A DNA stretch of 64,000 nt from Variovorax ginsengisoli. Its GTDB lineage: Bacteria; Pseudomonadota; Gammaproteobacteria; Burkholderiales; Burkholderiaceae_C. The stretch's first letter is position 1, and every line of letters starts with the position of its first letter. Below the pieces are notes generated by a model, which saw only the letters and a list, made by a program, of their open reading frames with translations, was not told where the DNA came from and ran no database searches. A program made the translations under genes and the position numbers. Positions 54,842 to 63,428 of this stretch are shown here, piece by piece. Where the stretch lies: positions 25,172-89,171 of the forward strand of contig NZ_RCZJ01000009.1 of NCBI RefSeq assembly GCF_006438845.1, given 5' to 3'.

Positions 54842-54950
54842 GCGATTGCTCCCAGTGGTGATGCAGGTTCAGGTAACGCGGCGGAAATGCCGTGTGGATG
54901 CCCCGCGCGCTCCTGCCGCGTCGAGGAACACGCTGGCCCTGGCCTGAATG

Positions 54951-55709
54951 TCAGGCGAGCAGCGCGTTGATCAGGTCCAGCTGACGGTCGGGCCCGTCCT
55001 GCACGAGATGCAGGCTGGCCTCGATGCGCATCAGGTGCTCGGTCATGCTGGCAACGGCGGCTTCCACCTGACCGCTGCGGCACAGCCTCAGAAAGTCGGC
55101 GTGCTCGCCCGATGCGCAGTGGGAATCGTTGTCCGAGTGGTAGAGCATGGCGATGAGCGAGCTGCGCGCGACCAGCTCGCGCACCAGTTCGGCCAGCGTG
55201 GCATTGCCGGTGGCTTCGGCCAGCGCCACATGAAAGTCGCCCAGCAGCTTCTCGCGCACCGTGCCGGTCGTCGCATGCGGGCGCAGGGCGCTGCGCTCGA
55301 AGCGGATGTGCTGCTCGAGCCGTTGGTAGTCGCGAGGACGCGCCTTGGCGATGAACAGCCGCACCACCTCGCTCTCCAGGATGCGCCGCAGCCCAAAGAC
55401 CTCGCGCGCTTCCTGAACCGTCGGTTTGCTCACGAACGCGCCCTTGTCGGGAATCATCTCGATCAGCTTGTCCTTCGACAGCGTCAGAAGCGCTGCGCGT
55501 ACCTTGGTGCGACTCACGCCGTAGACGCGCCCCAGCGCTTCCTCGCGCAACCAGGTGCCCGGTGGCAGTCGCTTCTCGAGGATCGCCGTCGCGATGTCCT
55601 GGCCGATCTCTTCGATCGTCGCGACCTTGGTCGGGTCGACCGTCGGCGTTACAGCCAACGGTCGTTGAGCAACGGTGACGGAAGGGCTGGCTTTGGGCGC
55701 GCGGGGCAT
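54951..55709 (-). CDS. GntR-family regulator (FadR/FCD type) 1
   Basis: A 252-residue regulator. The winged HTH is around WLREEALGRVYGVSRTKVRAALLTL, and the C-terminal FCD domain has the metal/ligand-pocket histidines in LLGDFHVALAEATGN and EHADFLRL. It has an N-terminal ~35-residue extension. The family represses catabolic operons and responds to acids or ureides. It is closely similar in architecture to the GntR at 59997, and both lie beside TGTATACA-type palindromes. Start at 55709; the longer frame has no support. Confidence 0.9.
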   Translation of the reverse strand: MPRAPKASPSVTVAQRPLAVTPTVDPTKVATIEEIGQDIATAILEKRLPPGTWLREEALGRVYGVSRTKVRAALLTLSKDKLIEMIPDKGAFVSKPTVQEAREVFGLRRILESEVVRLFIAKARPRDYQRLEQHIRFERSALRPHATTGTVREKLLGDFHVALAEATGNATLAELVRELVARSSLIAMLYHSDNDSHCASGEHADFLRLCRSGQVEAAVASMTEHLMRIEASLHLVQDGPDRQLDLINALLA

Positions 55710-55872
55710 GGAGCGATTGTGAGCGTGCGTCGGTGTGGCCGTCTCCGACGACGCGGTCGAGCGCCTCGGGCATGGGCTTGCAAACAGGACGGCGCGACAC
55801 GGACATGGGAAATTGAGATGCCGGATGGCGCGGAGTGACTCGCAAGACCCAGGCCAGCAATCGACAACGATA

Positions 55873-55884
55873 TTTGTATACAAA
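55873..55884. promoter_or_regulatory. TTTGTATACAAA palindrome (GntR-type operator)
   Basis: A perfect 12-bp palindrome in the 311-bp gap (55710-56020) between the GntR gene and the catabolic operon. That gap otherwise holds only the operon terminator. It shares the TGTATAC core with the site at 60691. FadR-type GntR proteins bind T-GT-N-AC-A palindromes, so this is a likely operator. Confidence 0.6.
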
Positions 55885-55953
55885 GATTGCTGGCGATCGT
55901 GCCTTATTCCCGGGGTGTGCGTTCCACGTGCTTTCCCGGTGCACGCGCGCGCC

Positions 55954-55985
55954 AAAAAGCAGCAGGCCCGCACGAAGCGGGCCTG
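55954..55985 (-). terminator. Intrinsic terminator of the purine catabolic operon
   Basis: CAGGCCCGC (55963-55971) pairs exactly with GCGGGCCTG (55977-55985) around a 5-nt loop; on the minus strand it leads to a TTTTT run (55954-55958). It follows the M20 hydrolase gene. Confidence 0.85.
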
Positions 55986-56020
55986 AAGGGGGATGTCGAA
56001 AAGACGCTGGTTCGACGGGC

Positions 56021-57244
56021 TCAGGCCAGCAGGTCGGCCAAGCTGCGCGCGATGACCTGCGTAGCGCGGCGCAGGTCTTCGAGCACCAAGCGCTCGTCGT
56101 TGCGCTTGGCGTGCGACTCGAGCACGGTGCGCGGACCGGCGCCATAGATCACGCCGGGAATGCCGGCTTCACCGTAGAGCCGGACGTCGGTGTAGAGCGG
56201 CGTGCCCATCGCCGGAATCGGTTCGCCGAACACCGCCTCGCCGTGCTTCTGGATCGCTTCGACCAGGGGCCGGTTGCCTGGCAGTGGCTGCATCGCGTTG
56301 GCCAGCAGCAGGCGTTTGATATCGACCGTGATGCCCGTGCATTGCGCAGCCGCGTCGGCGATCACGCGGCGGATCGCGGCTTCGACCTCGACCGGGTTCT
56401 CCTCCGGGATCATCCGCCGGTCAAGCTTGAACGTCACCTTGCCAGGCACGACGTTGGTGTTGGTCCCGCCCTCGATCCGGCCGACGTTGAGATAGGGATG
56501 CGTGATGCCTTCCACCCCGGACGTCACCTGCTTGTAGAGGGCGTTCTGCGCGTACAAGGCGTTCAGGATGTGCACCGCGCCCTGCAGTGCATCGATGCCG
56601 GTGTCGGGGATGGCGGCGTGCGCCATCTTGCCGTGCACCGTCACTTCCATCTGCAGGCAGCCGTTGTGGGCGGTCACGACCTCGTAGCTGAATCCGGCGG
56701 CGATCATCAGGTCGGGCTTCGTGAGCCCCTGGCTCAGGAGCCAGCCCGGCCCCAGCAGGCCGCCGAATTCCTCGTCGTAGGTGAAGTGCAGTTCGACGGT
56801 GCCCTTCGTCGGCTGGGCCACCGCCTCGAGTGCGCGCAACGCGAAGGTGAAGCTCGCGAAATCGCTCTTGCTGACGGCGGCGGCGCGCGCATAGAGCTTG
56901 CCATCTTCGATCTCGCCGCCGTACGGGTCGTGCGTCCAACCGTCGCCGGGCGGCACCACGTCGCCGTGCGCGTTGAGTGCCACCGTCGGGCCGTCGCCAT
57001 AGCGGCGCCGGACGATCAGATTGGTGAGGGATTCGAGGCCGTAGTCCTTCACCTGCTGCGCCGGCACCGGGTGTTTTTCCACGGCGAAACCGAAGGCTTC
57101 GAGCAGAGCGGCAGTGCGCTCCGCATGTGGAGCGTTGTTGCCGGGCGGGGTGTCGGTGGGAACGCGGACGAGTTCTTGCAGGAACTTCACTTCTTCGTCG
57201 AAGTGGGCGTCGATCCAGGCGTCGAGGGCGGCGTAGTCGGTCAT
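56021..57244 (-). CDS. M20-family metal-dependent amidohydrolase/deacylase
   Basis: A 407-residue M20 enzyme of the ArgE/DapE type. Metal ligands are visible in NAHGDVVPPGDGW and FTYDEEFGG, with the later VTAHNGCLQ and dimerisation segment GKMAHAAIPDTGID. These enzymes cleave amide or carbamoyl bonds. Being directly after an allantoate amidohydrolase (ATGA overlap), it may act on a ureide or carbamoyl intermediate of purine breakdown. That is an inference; an N-acyl amino acid substrate is equally possible on sequence alone. Confidence 0.88.
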   Translation of the reverse strand: MTDYAALDAWIDAHFDEEVKFLQELVRVPTDTPPGNNAPHAERTAALLEAFGFAVEKHPVPAQQVKDYGLESLTNLIVRRRYGDGPTVALNAHGDVVPPGDGWTHDPYGGEIEDGKLYARAAAVSKSDFASFTFALRALEAVAQPTKGTVELHFTYDEEFGGLLGPGWLLSQGLTKPDLMIAAGFSYEVVTAHNGCLQMEVTVHGKMAHAAIPDTGIDALQGAVHILNALYAQNALYKQVTSGVEGITHPYLNVGRIEGGTNTNVVPGKVTFKLDRRMIPEENPVEVEAAIRRVIADAAAQCTGITVDIKRLLLANAMQPLPGNRPLVEAIQKHGEAVFGEPIPAMGTPLYTDVRLYGEAGIPGVIYGAGPRTVLESHAKRNDERLVLEDLRRATQVIARSLADLLA

Positions 57245-59028
57245 GCGGTCGCGGGCGCCTGCTCGGCGGCCAGGTTGTCGAGGAGATTCTGGAAGGCTCG
57301 CACCGCCAGTTCGATGTCGTCGTTGGTGCTCGATTCGAGCGGGTTGTGGCTGATGCCCGCGTTGAGGCCGCGCACGAAGAGCATGGCCTGCGGCATCACT
57401 TCGTGCAGCTTCATCGCGTCGTGGCCGGCGCCGCTGGGCATGCGGTAGAGCGGCACGCCGAGCGCGTCGACCGCGCGCTCCCAGCGCTGCTGCCAGTCCG
57501 GCGCGCTCGGCGCTGCGGCAGCCTGCATCGTGAGTTCGCGTGTCTGGCGCAGCCCACGACGCGCGGTGATCTCGTCGAAGGCCGCCACCACGTCCGCAGC
57601 CAGCGCATCGCGCTGCGCGTCGGTCGGCGCCCGCAGGTCGAGGCTGAAGCGGCAACGCCCCGGCACCACGTTGATGGACCCGTTGGGCACCTCCAGCATG
57701 CCGACGGTCGCGACCGAATCGCCGTCCCGGGCGGCTCGTTGTTCTGCGAAGAGAAGCAGCTCTGCCACGCCGGCGGCGGCGTCGCGGCGACGGTCCATCG
57801 GCGTGGTGCCGGCGTGGCTCGCCATGCCGATCATTTCGCACACATAGCGCACGCTGCCGTTGATGGAAGTCACGATGCCCAGCGGCAGCTCGAGCTCATT
57901 GAGCACCGGGCCTTGTTCAATGTGCACTTCGACAAAGCCGAGGTAGCGCGCCGGGTCGCGCTGGATCGCGGGAATGTCCTGCTCGCGCAGGCCGGCGTGC
58001 TGCATGGCCTCACGCATCGTCACGCCCAACGCGTCTTTTTGGGCGAGCCACTCGGGATTGAAGTGGCCGATGAGCGCACCCGAGCCGAGGAAAGTCGCCT
58101 TGTAGCGCTGGCCTTCCTCTTCGGCGAAAGCAACCACTTCGAAGCCGAAGGCCAGCCGGCGACCCTGGCGCGCCAACTCCCGCACGCAGGCGATGGGCAC
58201 GAAGATGCCCAGACGCCCGTCGTACTTGCCGCCGTTGCGCACGGTGTCGTAGTGCGAGCCGGTCATCAGCGTGCGCGCGCCCGGCACGGCAGCCTCGTAG
58301 CGGCCGACCACGTTGCCCACGGCGTCGATCTCGACCGAGTCGAAGCCGACCTCGCGCATCAGCGCGGCGATCTGCGCGGCGCAAGCGCGGTGCGCGTCGG
58401 TCAGGTACGTGACGGTGAGCTGGCCCTTCTCCTTGAAGCCCGGGTCGCTATGCACAGCGAGCTGCTCGTGCCAGTCCCACACCTCGTTGCCCAGCGCGGG
58501 CGTCACGCCGAACTTGTCGTTCAGGCGGATCTCGGCGATGCGGTGGATGTTGCGCAGCGATTCGGCACGCTCGAAGTCGAAGTGGTGGTCCATGCGGCGC
58601 TCGAAGGTGTCGATGATTTCCTGCTTCTGCAGGCCTGTGCCACGCGGGCCGCGCACCGCGAGGATGAAGGGGAAGCCGAACTTCGCGCTGTAGGCGGCGT
58701 TGAGCTGCCGAATCTTCTCGAGCTCGTCGGGCGTGCAGTCGGTCAATCCGGCCTTGCGCTGCTCGTTGGTCGACTCGGCGGTCAGCGCGTTCGCTGTCAT
58801 CGCCTTCCCGGCGAGTTCGGGGTGGGCACGGATCAGGCCGAGCTGCGCGTGGGCACCGGCGTCGTTCACTGTCCGAGCCATCGCATGCTTGAGGTGCTGC
58901 AGCGAACGAAACGGGCGCGCGGCCAGCGCCTTCTCGGCGATCCACGGCGAATGCTCGTACACGCCGTCGAGCAGGGCGACCGCTTCGGCGGGCGATGCGG
59001 CGTTCAGTTGGGCGATGCTCAGGGGCAT
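57241..59028 (-). CDS. UraD-allantoate amidohydrolase fusion
   Basis: A 595-residue bifunctional protein. Residues 1-170 form a 2-oxo-4-hydroxy-4-carboxy-5-ureidoimidazoline (OHCU) decarboxylase: catalytic His about 69 in IRAHPELAGK, and ESTNEQRKAGL. From about residue 175 an M20-type allantoate amidohydrolase follows, with metal motifs GSHYDTVRNGGKYDG, AFAEEEGQRY and EVHIEQGPVL. Two steps of the pathway (OHCU to S-allantoin; allantoate to ureidoglycine plus ammonia) are joined, while the step between them is encoded by the adjacent allantoinase gene. Start at 59028, 1 nt after the allantoinase stop. Confidence 0.93.
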   Translation of the reverse strand: MPLSIAQLNAASPAEAVALLDGVYEHSPWIAEKALAARPFRSLQHLKHAMARTVNDAGAHAQLGLIRAHPELAGKAMTANALTAESTNEQRKAGLTDCTPDELEKIRQLNAAYSAKFGFPFILAVRGPRGTGLQKQEIIDTFERRMDHHFDFERAESLRNIHRIAEIRLNDKFGVTPALGNEVWDWHEQLAVHSDPGFKEKGQLTVTYLTDAHRACAAQIAALMREVGFDSVEIDAVGNVVGRYEAAVPGARTLMTGSHYDTVRNGGKYDGRLGIFVPIACVRELARQGRRLAFGFEVVAFAEEEGQRYKATFLGSGALIGHFNPEWLAQKDALGVTMREAMQHAGLREQDIPAIQRDPARYLGFVEVHIEQGPVLNELELPLGIVTSINGSVRYVCEMIGMASHAGTTPMDRRRDAAAGVAELLLFAEQRAARDGDSVATVGMLEVPNGSINVVPGRCRFSLDLRAPTDAQRDALAADVVAAFDEITARRGLRQTRELTMQAAAAPSAPDWQQRWERAVDALGVPLYRMPSGAGHDAMKLHEVMPQAMLFVRGLNAGISHNPLESSTNDDIELAVRAFQNLLDNLAAEQAPATA

Positions 59029-59029
59029 G

Positions 59030-59980
59030 TCATTCTCCTGCGGTGGACTGGAACGGGTGCACCTGCTTCCAGTGTCGGGCGATGTCGATGCGGCGGCAGA
59101 CCCACACGCGCTCATGGCTCTGCACATGGTCGAGGAAGCGGCGCAGCGCGCCGATGCGGCCCGGCTTGCCGAGCAGGCGGCAGTGCATGCCGATGCTCAT
59201 CATCTTCGGTGCGTTCTCGCCCTCGGCATAGAGGGCATCGAAGCTGTCTTTGAGGTAAGTGAAGAAGTGATCGCCGGTGTTGAAGCCCTGCGTCTGCACG
59301 AAGCGCATGTCGTTGCAGTCGAGCGAGTAGGGCACGACCAGGTGCGGCGCGATGCTGCCGTCGGTCTTCTCGACCTGCATCCAGAAGGGCAGGTCGTCGC
59401 CGTAGTAGTCGCTGTCGTACTCGTAGCTGCCCTGGTCGACCACCAGGCGGCGGGTGTTGGGGCTGTCGCGGCCGGTGTACCAGCCCAAGGGCCACTGGCC
59501 GCCGGTCATGTCGCGGATGACGTGGGTGGCGAGGTCGAGGTGGCGCTTCTCGGTGGCGATGGGCAGGTTCTGGTAATGGATCCAACGCAGTCCGTGGTTG
59601 GCGATCTCGTAGCCGTTCTTCAGGAAGGTCTCGACCAGTTCGGGGTAGCGTTGCAGCGCCATGCCGACGCCGAACACCGTGAGGGGCAGGCCGCGCGATT
59701 CGAATTCCTTCAGGATCCGCCAGACGCCGACGCGCGAGCCGTACTCGTACATCGACTCCATGGTCATGTGGCGGTTCTCGTAGGCCTGGGCGGTGATGAG
59801 TTCCGACAGGAAGGTCTCGGAGGTCGGGTCGCCATGCAGCGGGTTGTTCTCGCCGCCTTCCTCGTAGTTGAGGACGAACTGCACGGCGATCTTGGCCTGG
59901 CCGGGCCATTGCGCGTGAGGCACGTGGCGGCCGTAGCCGACGAGGTCGCGGGGGTAGGGCGTGGGGACGGTGTCGCTCAT
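59030..59980 (-). CDS. puuE: Allantoinase PuuE (NodB-type)
   Basis: A 316-residue protein of the polysaccharide deacetylase-like (NodB) fold, the PuuE allantoinase group, which hydrolyses allantoin to allantoate. Conserved segments: YPRDLVGYGRHVPHAQWPG, NYEEGGENN, EIANHGLRWIHYQ and SIGMHCRLLGKPGR. It is not related to classic metal-dependent AllB. It lies directly upstream of the UraD-allantoate amidohydrolase fusion; products and substrates follow one another. Confidence 0.95.
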   Translation of the reverse strand: MSDTVPTPYPRDLVGYGRHVPHAQWPGQAKIAVQFVLNYEEGGENNPLHGDPTSETFLSELITAQAYENRHMTMESMYEYGSRVGVWRILKEFESRGLPLTVFGVGMALQRYPELVETFLKNGYEIANHGLRWIHYQNLPIATEKRHLDLATHVIRDMTGGQWPLGWYTGRDSPNTRRLVVDQGSYEYDSDYYGDDLPFWMQVEKTDGSIAPHLVVPYSLDCNDMRFVQTQGFNTGDHFFTYLKDSFDALYAEGENAPKMMSIGMHCRLLGKPGRIGALRRFLDHVQSHERVWVCRRIDIARHWKQVHPFQSTAGE

Positions 59981-59996
59981 GGTGGTGGCGCTGCGG

Positions 59997-60662
59997 TCAG
60001 GACAGCGCAAGTGAAATGTCGTTGGTCGGCACCTGGCGGTCGAAGGTCAGGCTGGCCTCGACATGTTCCAGGTGTTCGGTCATCAGGCGCACGGCCCGTT
60101 CTTCGTCTTTGGCCGCCAGCGCTTTCACGATGTCGGCGTGTTCCTCGTTGGAATGCTGGGCCGCCACCGGCCGCTGGTACATGAGCGTGATGAGGGCGCA
60201 GCGTGAGACCAATTCGCTCAGCATCTGCGCCAGGACCTCGTTGCCCATCAGCTCGGCCATGCGGACGTGGAAGTCGCCGAGCAGCTCGTTGCCGCGGGCA
60301 CCGACGCCGGCGGCGACCGCCGCCTTCTCGTTCGCCACATGCTCGCGCAGTGCCTTGATGCGTGCCGGCGTCACTTCGCGGACGAAGGCACGCGTCATTT
60401 CGGCTTCGAGCATGCGGCGCACCGCGAACACCTGCCGCGCTTCGTCGACGGCCGGTGCCGCGACGAAGGCGCCGCGTGCCGGCTCGAGACGGATCAGCCG
60501 GTTCTGCGAAAGCTGGAACAAAGCTTGCCTCACCAGCGTGCGCGACACGCCGAAGTGGTCGGCGAGCTTCTGCTCTGCCAGCTTGCTGCCCGGCTGAAGG
60601 CGATGCTCGACGATGGCCTTGGTCAATGCGTCGACGATCGCGCCGGTCGGGGAGGGCTCCAT
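59997..60662 (-). CDS. GntR-family regulator (FadR/FCD type) 2
   Basis: A 221-residue regulator with winged HTH (KLAEQKLADHFGVSRTLVRQAL) and FCD domain (LLGDFHVRMAELMGN, EEHADIVKAL, MTEHLEHVEASL). It heads the puuE operon (16 bp to the allantoinase start) and is divergent from hiuH. The palindrome GTGTATACAC lies 29 bp from its start. It is presumably the local repressor of both units, responding to a ureide intermediate. Similarity to GntR 1 suggests duplication. Confidence 0.92.
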   Translation of the reverse strand: MEPSPTGAIVDALTKAIVEHRLQPGSKLAEQKLADHFGVSRTLVRQALFQLSQNRLIRLEPARGAFVAAPAVDEARQVFAVRRMLEAEMTRAFVREVTPARIKALREHVANEKAAVAAGVGARGNELLGDFHVRMAELMGNEVLAQMLSELVSRCALITLMYQRPVAAQHSNEEHADIVKALAAKDEERAVRLMTEHLEHVEASLTFDRQVPTNDISLALS

Positions 60663-60690
60663 GGTTTCATGATAGACCGGCACACCGAAT

Positions 60691-60700
60691 GTGTATACAC
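60691..60700. promoter_or_regulatory. GTGTATACAC palindrome (GntR-type operator)
   Basis: A perfect 10-bp palindrome in the divergent GntR 2/hiuH promoter region, 29 bp from the GntR ATG and 47 bp from the hiuH ATG. It shares the core TGTATACA with the palindrome at 55873-55884. Confidence 0.65.
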
Positions 60701-60747
60701 TTTTGTTCACCAAACAGCCGGCCCGCCGGAGACCGAAGGAGCGAACC

Positions 60748-61098
60748 ATGGGCTTGAGCACCCACGTACTGGACACGATGCACGGCGGCCCTGCCGCGGG
60801 CATGGCCGTTGCGCTGTACACCACGCAAGGCGACAGCGCGACGCTGGTGAAGCGCTTCGTCCTCAATGCCGACGGCCGCAGCGACACGCCGCTCTACGAC
60901 AACGACACCCTTCGCGTCGGCACCTACCGCCTGACCTTCGATGTGGCCGGCTATTTCAAGGCGTGCGGCGTGAAACTGCCCGAGCCCAACTTCCTCGACA
61001 AGGTCTCGCTCGACTTCGGCGTGGCGCACACCGATCAGCACTATCACGTGCCGCTGCTCGTGAGCCCGTGGAGCTACGCCACCTACCGCGGCTCTTGA
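60748..61098 (+). CDS. hiuH: 5-hydroxyisourate hydrolase
   Basis: A 116-residue transthyretin-like protein. LSTHVLDTMHGGPAAGM carries the first active-site histidine, and the protein ends with the family's YRGS tetrapeptide. HYHVPLLVSPWSYATYRGS is diagnostic. It converts 5-hydroxyisourate to OHCU, the step before UraD. GAAGGAG lies 6 nt before the ATG. No urate oxidase is visible in the window. Confidence 0.95.
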   Translation: MGLSTHVLDTMHGGPAAGMAVALYTTQGDSATLVKRFVLNADGRSDTPLYDNDTLRVGTYRLTFDVAGYFKACGVKLPEPNFLDKVSLDFGVAHTDQHYHVPLLVSPWSYATYRGS

Positions 61099-61100
61099 GA

Positions 61101-62066
61101 CTAGTCCGGCTTGATGCCAGCCTCTTTGATCACCTTGCTCCAGCGCGCAGTCTCGGCGTTCATCGAGGCGGCGAAGTCCTCCGGCGAGGCCGAGGTTTTA
61201 AGAATAACGCCTTGGTCGTTGAACCTTTTGACCAGACCGGGGTCACGCAGCGCGATCTTGATCGTCTCGTCGAGGGTGTTCACGATGGCGCTTGGCGTGC
61301 CGGCTTTGACGACAACGCCGTACCAGAACCTTGGCACGATGTCGGCGTAGCCTAGCTCCTTGAGCGTCGGCACCGATGGGAACTGCGTAAGCCGTGTGTC
61401 GTGGCCGACCGCGAGAGCGCGCATTTTTCCTGCCTTGACGTACTGGCCTGCCAGCACCGTGTCGTAAAAAAAGTCCACTTCCGATGACATGATCGCCTGC
61501 AGCCCCGGAGCCGACCCTTTGTAGGGAACGTGAACCATGGTCGCGCCGATGCTCTTGGCGAACAGCACGCTGAAGAGTTGCGCGCCGCTGCCGATGCCAT
61601 GCGACGCATACGTGAGTTCCTTGCCCGACTTGGCAGCGGCGATGAGATCTCCCATGGTCTGGTAGGGGCTGCTCGTGGGAACGACAAACATACCCGGCAG
61701 CACCGCGAATTCAGTGACCGCCTGCAGCTCCTTTTGCGGCCGGTATGTCAGGTTCGGAAACAGGCCGACATTGGTCGCCAAAGTTGGCAGGTCGCCGAGG
61801 TACATGGCATGGCCGTCGGCCGGCTGTGCCTTCAACGCCCCAACTGCAATCTGACCCGCCGCACCGGGCTTGTTGTCTACGACGACCGGCTGGCGCAACG
61901 TTTCTGACATCACCGCGCCAAGGTACCGGGCAAAGGTGTCGGTGGGACCTCCAGGGGCGTAGGCGACGAAGAAGCTGATTGGCTTCGACGGATAGGTCTG
62001 GCCAAACGCGGAAATGGTGCTCAGGCCGAGCATCCCAGCCAGAAGTCGAGAGGTGAGCTTGGACAT
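61101..62066 (-). CDS. Bug/TctC-family tripartite tricarboxylate binding receptor
   Basis: A 321-residue periplasmic binding protein with signal peptide 1-22 (ending in AFG). SKPISFFVAYAPGGPTDTFAR and VVVDNKPGAAGQIAVGAL are the Bug signature loops. Such receptors, very numerous in Burkholderiales, bind carboxylates (citrate, terephthalate, nicotinate and others). No TctAB membrane genes are adjacent, as is common. It begins a leftward group of genes with lower GC than the region to the left. Confidence 0.93.
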   Translation of the reverse strand: MSKLTSRLLAGMLGLSTISAFGQTYPSKPISFFVAYAPGGPTDTFARYLGAVMSETLRQPVVVDNKPGAAGQIAVGALKAQPADGHAMYLGDLPTLATNVGLFPNLTYRPQKELQAVTEFAVLPGMFVVPTSSPYQTMGDLIAAAKSGKELTYASHGIGSGAQLFSVLFAKSIGATMVHVPYKGSAPGLQAIMSSEVDFFYDTVLAGQYVKAGKMRALAVGHDTRLTQFPSVPTLKELGYADIVPRFWYGVVVKAGTPSAIVNTLDETIKIALRDPGLVKRFNDQGVILKTSASPEDFAASMNAETARWSKVIKEAGIKPD

Positions 62067-62094
62067 TGTTGTCTCCGAGACGGATGGATTGACT

Positions 62095-62847
62095 TCAGAC
62101 TGCGCTATAGCCGCCATCCACGGCATAGAACGAGCCGGTGGTGAAACTCGACTTGTCGCTGCACAGCCATGCGATCAGTTCAGCAACCTCGCCGGCCTTC
62201 GCAAGCCTCCCAAGCGGATGCAGCTGTGCATAGGCATGGCGCGTCTCTGCTGGTTTGTAGTGGAGCAGCGGCGTATCGACATAGCCGGGTCCGACAGCAT
62301 TCACACGGATGCCATGCTCGGCACAATCGAGCGCAGCCGCCTTGGTCAGGCCGAGCACTGCGTGCTTGGATGTGACATAGGCGCTTAGCTTGGTGCGCGC
62401 CACGACGCTCATGACAGATCCGACGTTCACGATCGATCCGCCACCGCGCTTAATCATCATCGGCACCGCGGCGCGCAGGCCGTAAAAGACGCCGTTGACA
62501 TTGATGTCGAGGATGCGTTGCCAGTCGGACAGCTCCGTATCCTGGACGGTGTGCTGCAACTTTGAGGGACCAACGCTGATACCGGCGCAATTCACCGCGA
62601 TGTCGAGTCCGCCATAGACGCGCTCGGCTTCGGCGACGGCGCGACCATGCGCCTGCGCGTCGGTGACATCCATCTGAAACGGCATTGCGGCACCGCCAGC
62701 AGAGACGATGCGGGCGGCCGTCGAAGCCGCCGAGTCGGCATCGAGATCGCACACCAGTACCGATGCGCCGTCACGCGCCAGGATTTCGGCGGTCGCGGCG
62801 CCAATGCCCGATCCGCTACCCGTAACGATGGCCACTTTTGCATTCAT
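62095..62847 (-). CDS. Short-chain dehydrogenase/reductase (active type)
   Basis: A 250-residue classical SDR. NAD(P) motif TGSGSGIGAAT, the NAG motif as VNCAGISVG, and the catalytic YxxxK as SAYVTSKHAVLG, with the catalytic serine in VNVGSVMSVV. The D in VLVCDLDAD suggests NAD preference. It probably oxidises or reduces an alcohol/ketone related to the substrate of the adjacent Bug protein. The gap to the Bug gene is 28 bp. Confidence 0.93.
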   Translation of the reverse strand: MNAKVAIVTGSGSGIGAATAEILARDGASVLVCDLDADSAASTAARIVSAGGAAMPFQMDVTDAQAHGRAVAEAERVYGGLDIAVNCAGISVGPSKLQHTVQDTELSDWQRILDINVNGVFYGLRAAVPMMIKRGGGSIVNVGSVMSVVARTKLSAYVTSKHAVLGLTKAAALDCAEHGIRVNAVGPGYVDTPLLHYKPAETRHAYAQLHPLGRLAKAGEVAELIAWLCSDKSSFTTGSFYAVDGGYSAV

Positions 62848-62956
62848 AGTTTGTCTCCTTGCAACTTTCTGACATCGTGAGCCGGGCGCGAGCGGCTCAT
62901 GGCAGCGGGCTTTGCCTGTGTCATTTACGTTTTTTTGGTGAAGCGCGAAGCGCGTT

Positions 62957-63418
62957 TCAGCGAGGCAACTGCATCATCTCGATGGTGTGACCCTCCGGGC
63001 CGCGCGCGTAGGCGACGCGCATTCCGTTCGGGTACGTCTGTGGCGCGCCGAGACGCTTCCAACCGGCCGACTCGACACGATCGAGAAGCTTGTCGATGTC
63101 GGTCACCGAGAATGTCAGGTGTGCCGAGCCAACGTCGCACGATCGCGGCCGGTAGATCGTCCGATCATCCGGCTTGTCGTATTGCAGCAGCTCGATCTTG
63201 TGACCACCCGGCGCGACCACTACCGCGATCTCGAGTTCGGTGCCGGGCACGCCAACGATGCTGTCGAGCGCAGGGCCAGAGGCCAGCTTCTTCCTTACAT
63301 CAAGCCTGCATCCAATCACATCGCACCAGAACGCGATGGCGTCGTCGAGCGATGAAACAGTCAGACCGGTGTGGATTGTGTCGAGGACGAGTTGGTCGGC
63401 CGTTGCGTGCGTTTCCAT
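62957..63418 (-). CDS. VOC (glyoxalase/dioxygenase)-fold protein
   Basis: A 153-residue vicinal-oxygen-chelate protein. Two beta-alpha-beta-beta-beta modules: IHTGLTVSSLDDAIAFWCDVIG, then SAHLTFSVTDIDKLLDRVESAG; the metal ligands would be H (IHTGLTV), E (HKIELLQY), H (AHLTFSV) and E (HTIEMMQ). Methylmalonyl-CoA epimerase, glyoxalase and dioxygenase functions are all possible. It lies 10 bp after the SDR at 63429. Confidence 0.88.
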   Translation of the reverse strand: METHATADQLVLDTIHTGLTVSSLDDAIAFWCDVIGCRLDVRKKLASGPALDSIVGVPGTELEIAVVVAPGGHKIELLQYDKPDDRTIYRPRSCDVGSAHLTFSVTDIDKLLDRVESAGWKRLGAPQTYPNGMRVAYARGPEGHTIEMMQLPR

Positions 63419-63428
63419 CGTCGTCTCC

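Noticed and set aside
54842..54950. Sigma-54-like GG-N10-GC upstream of the NCS1 permease
   Set aside because: The match (CGGCAT...CCGC) lacks both TGGCAC and TTGC; spacing alone is expected by chance in high-GC DNA.
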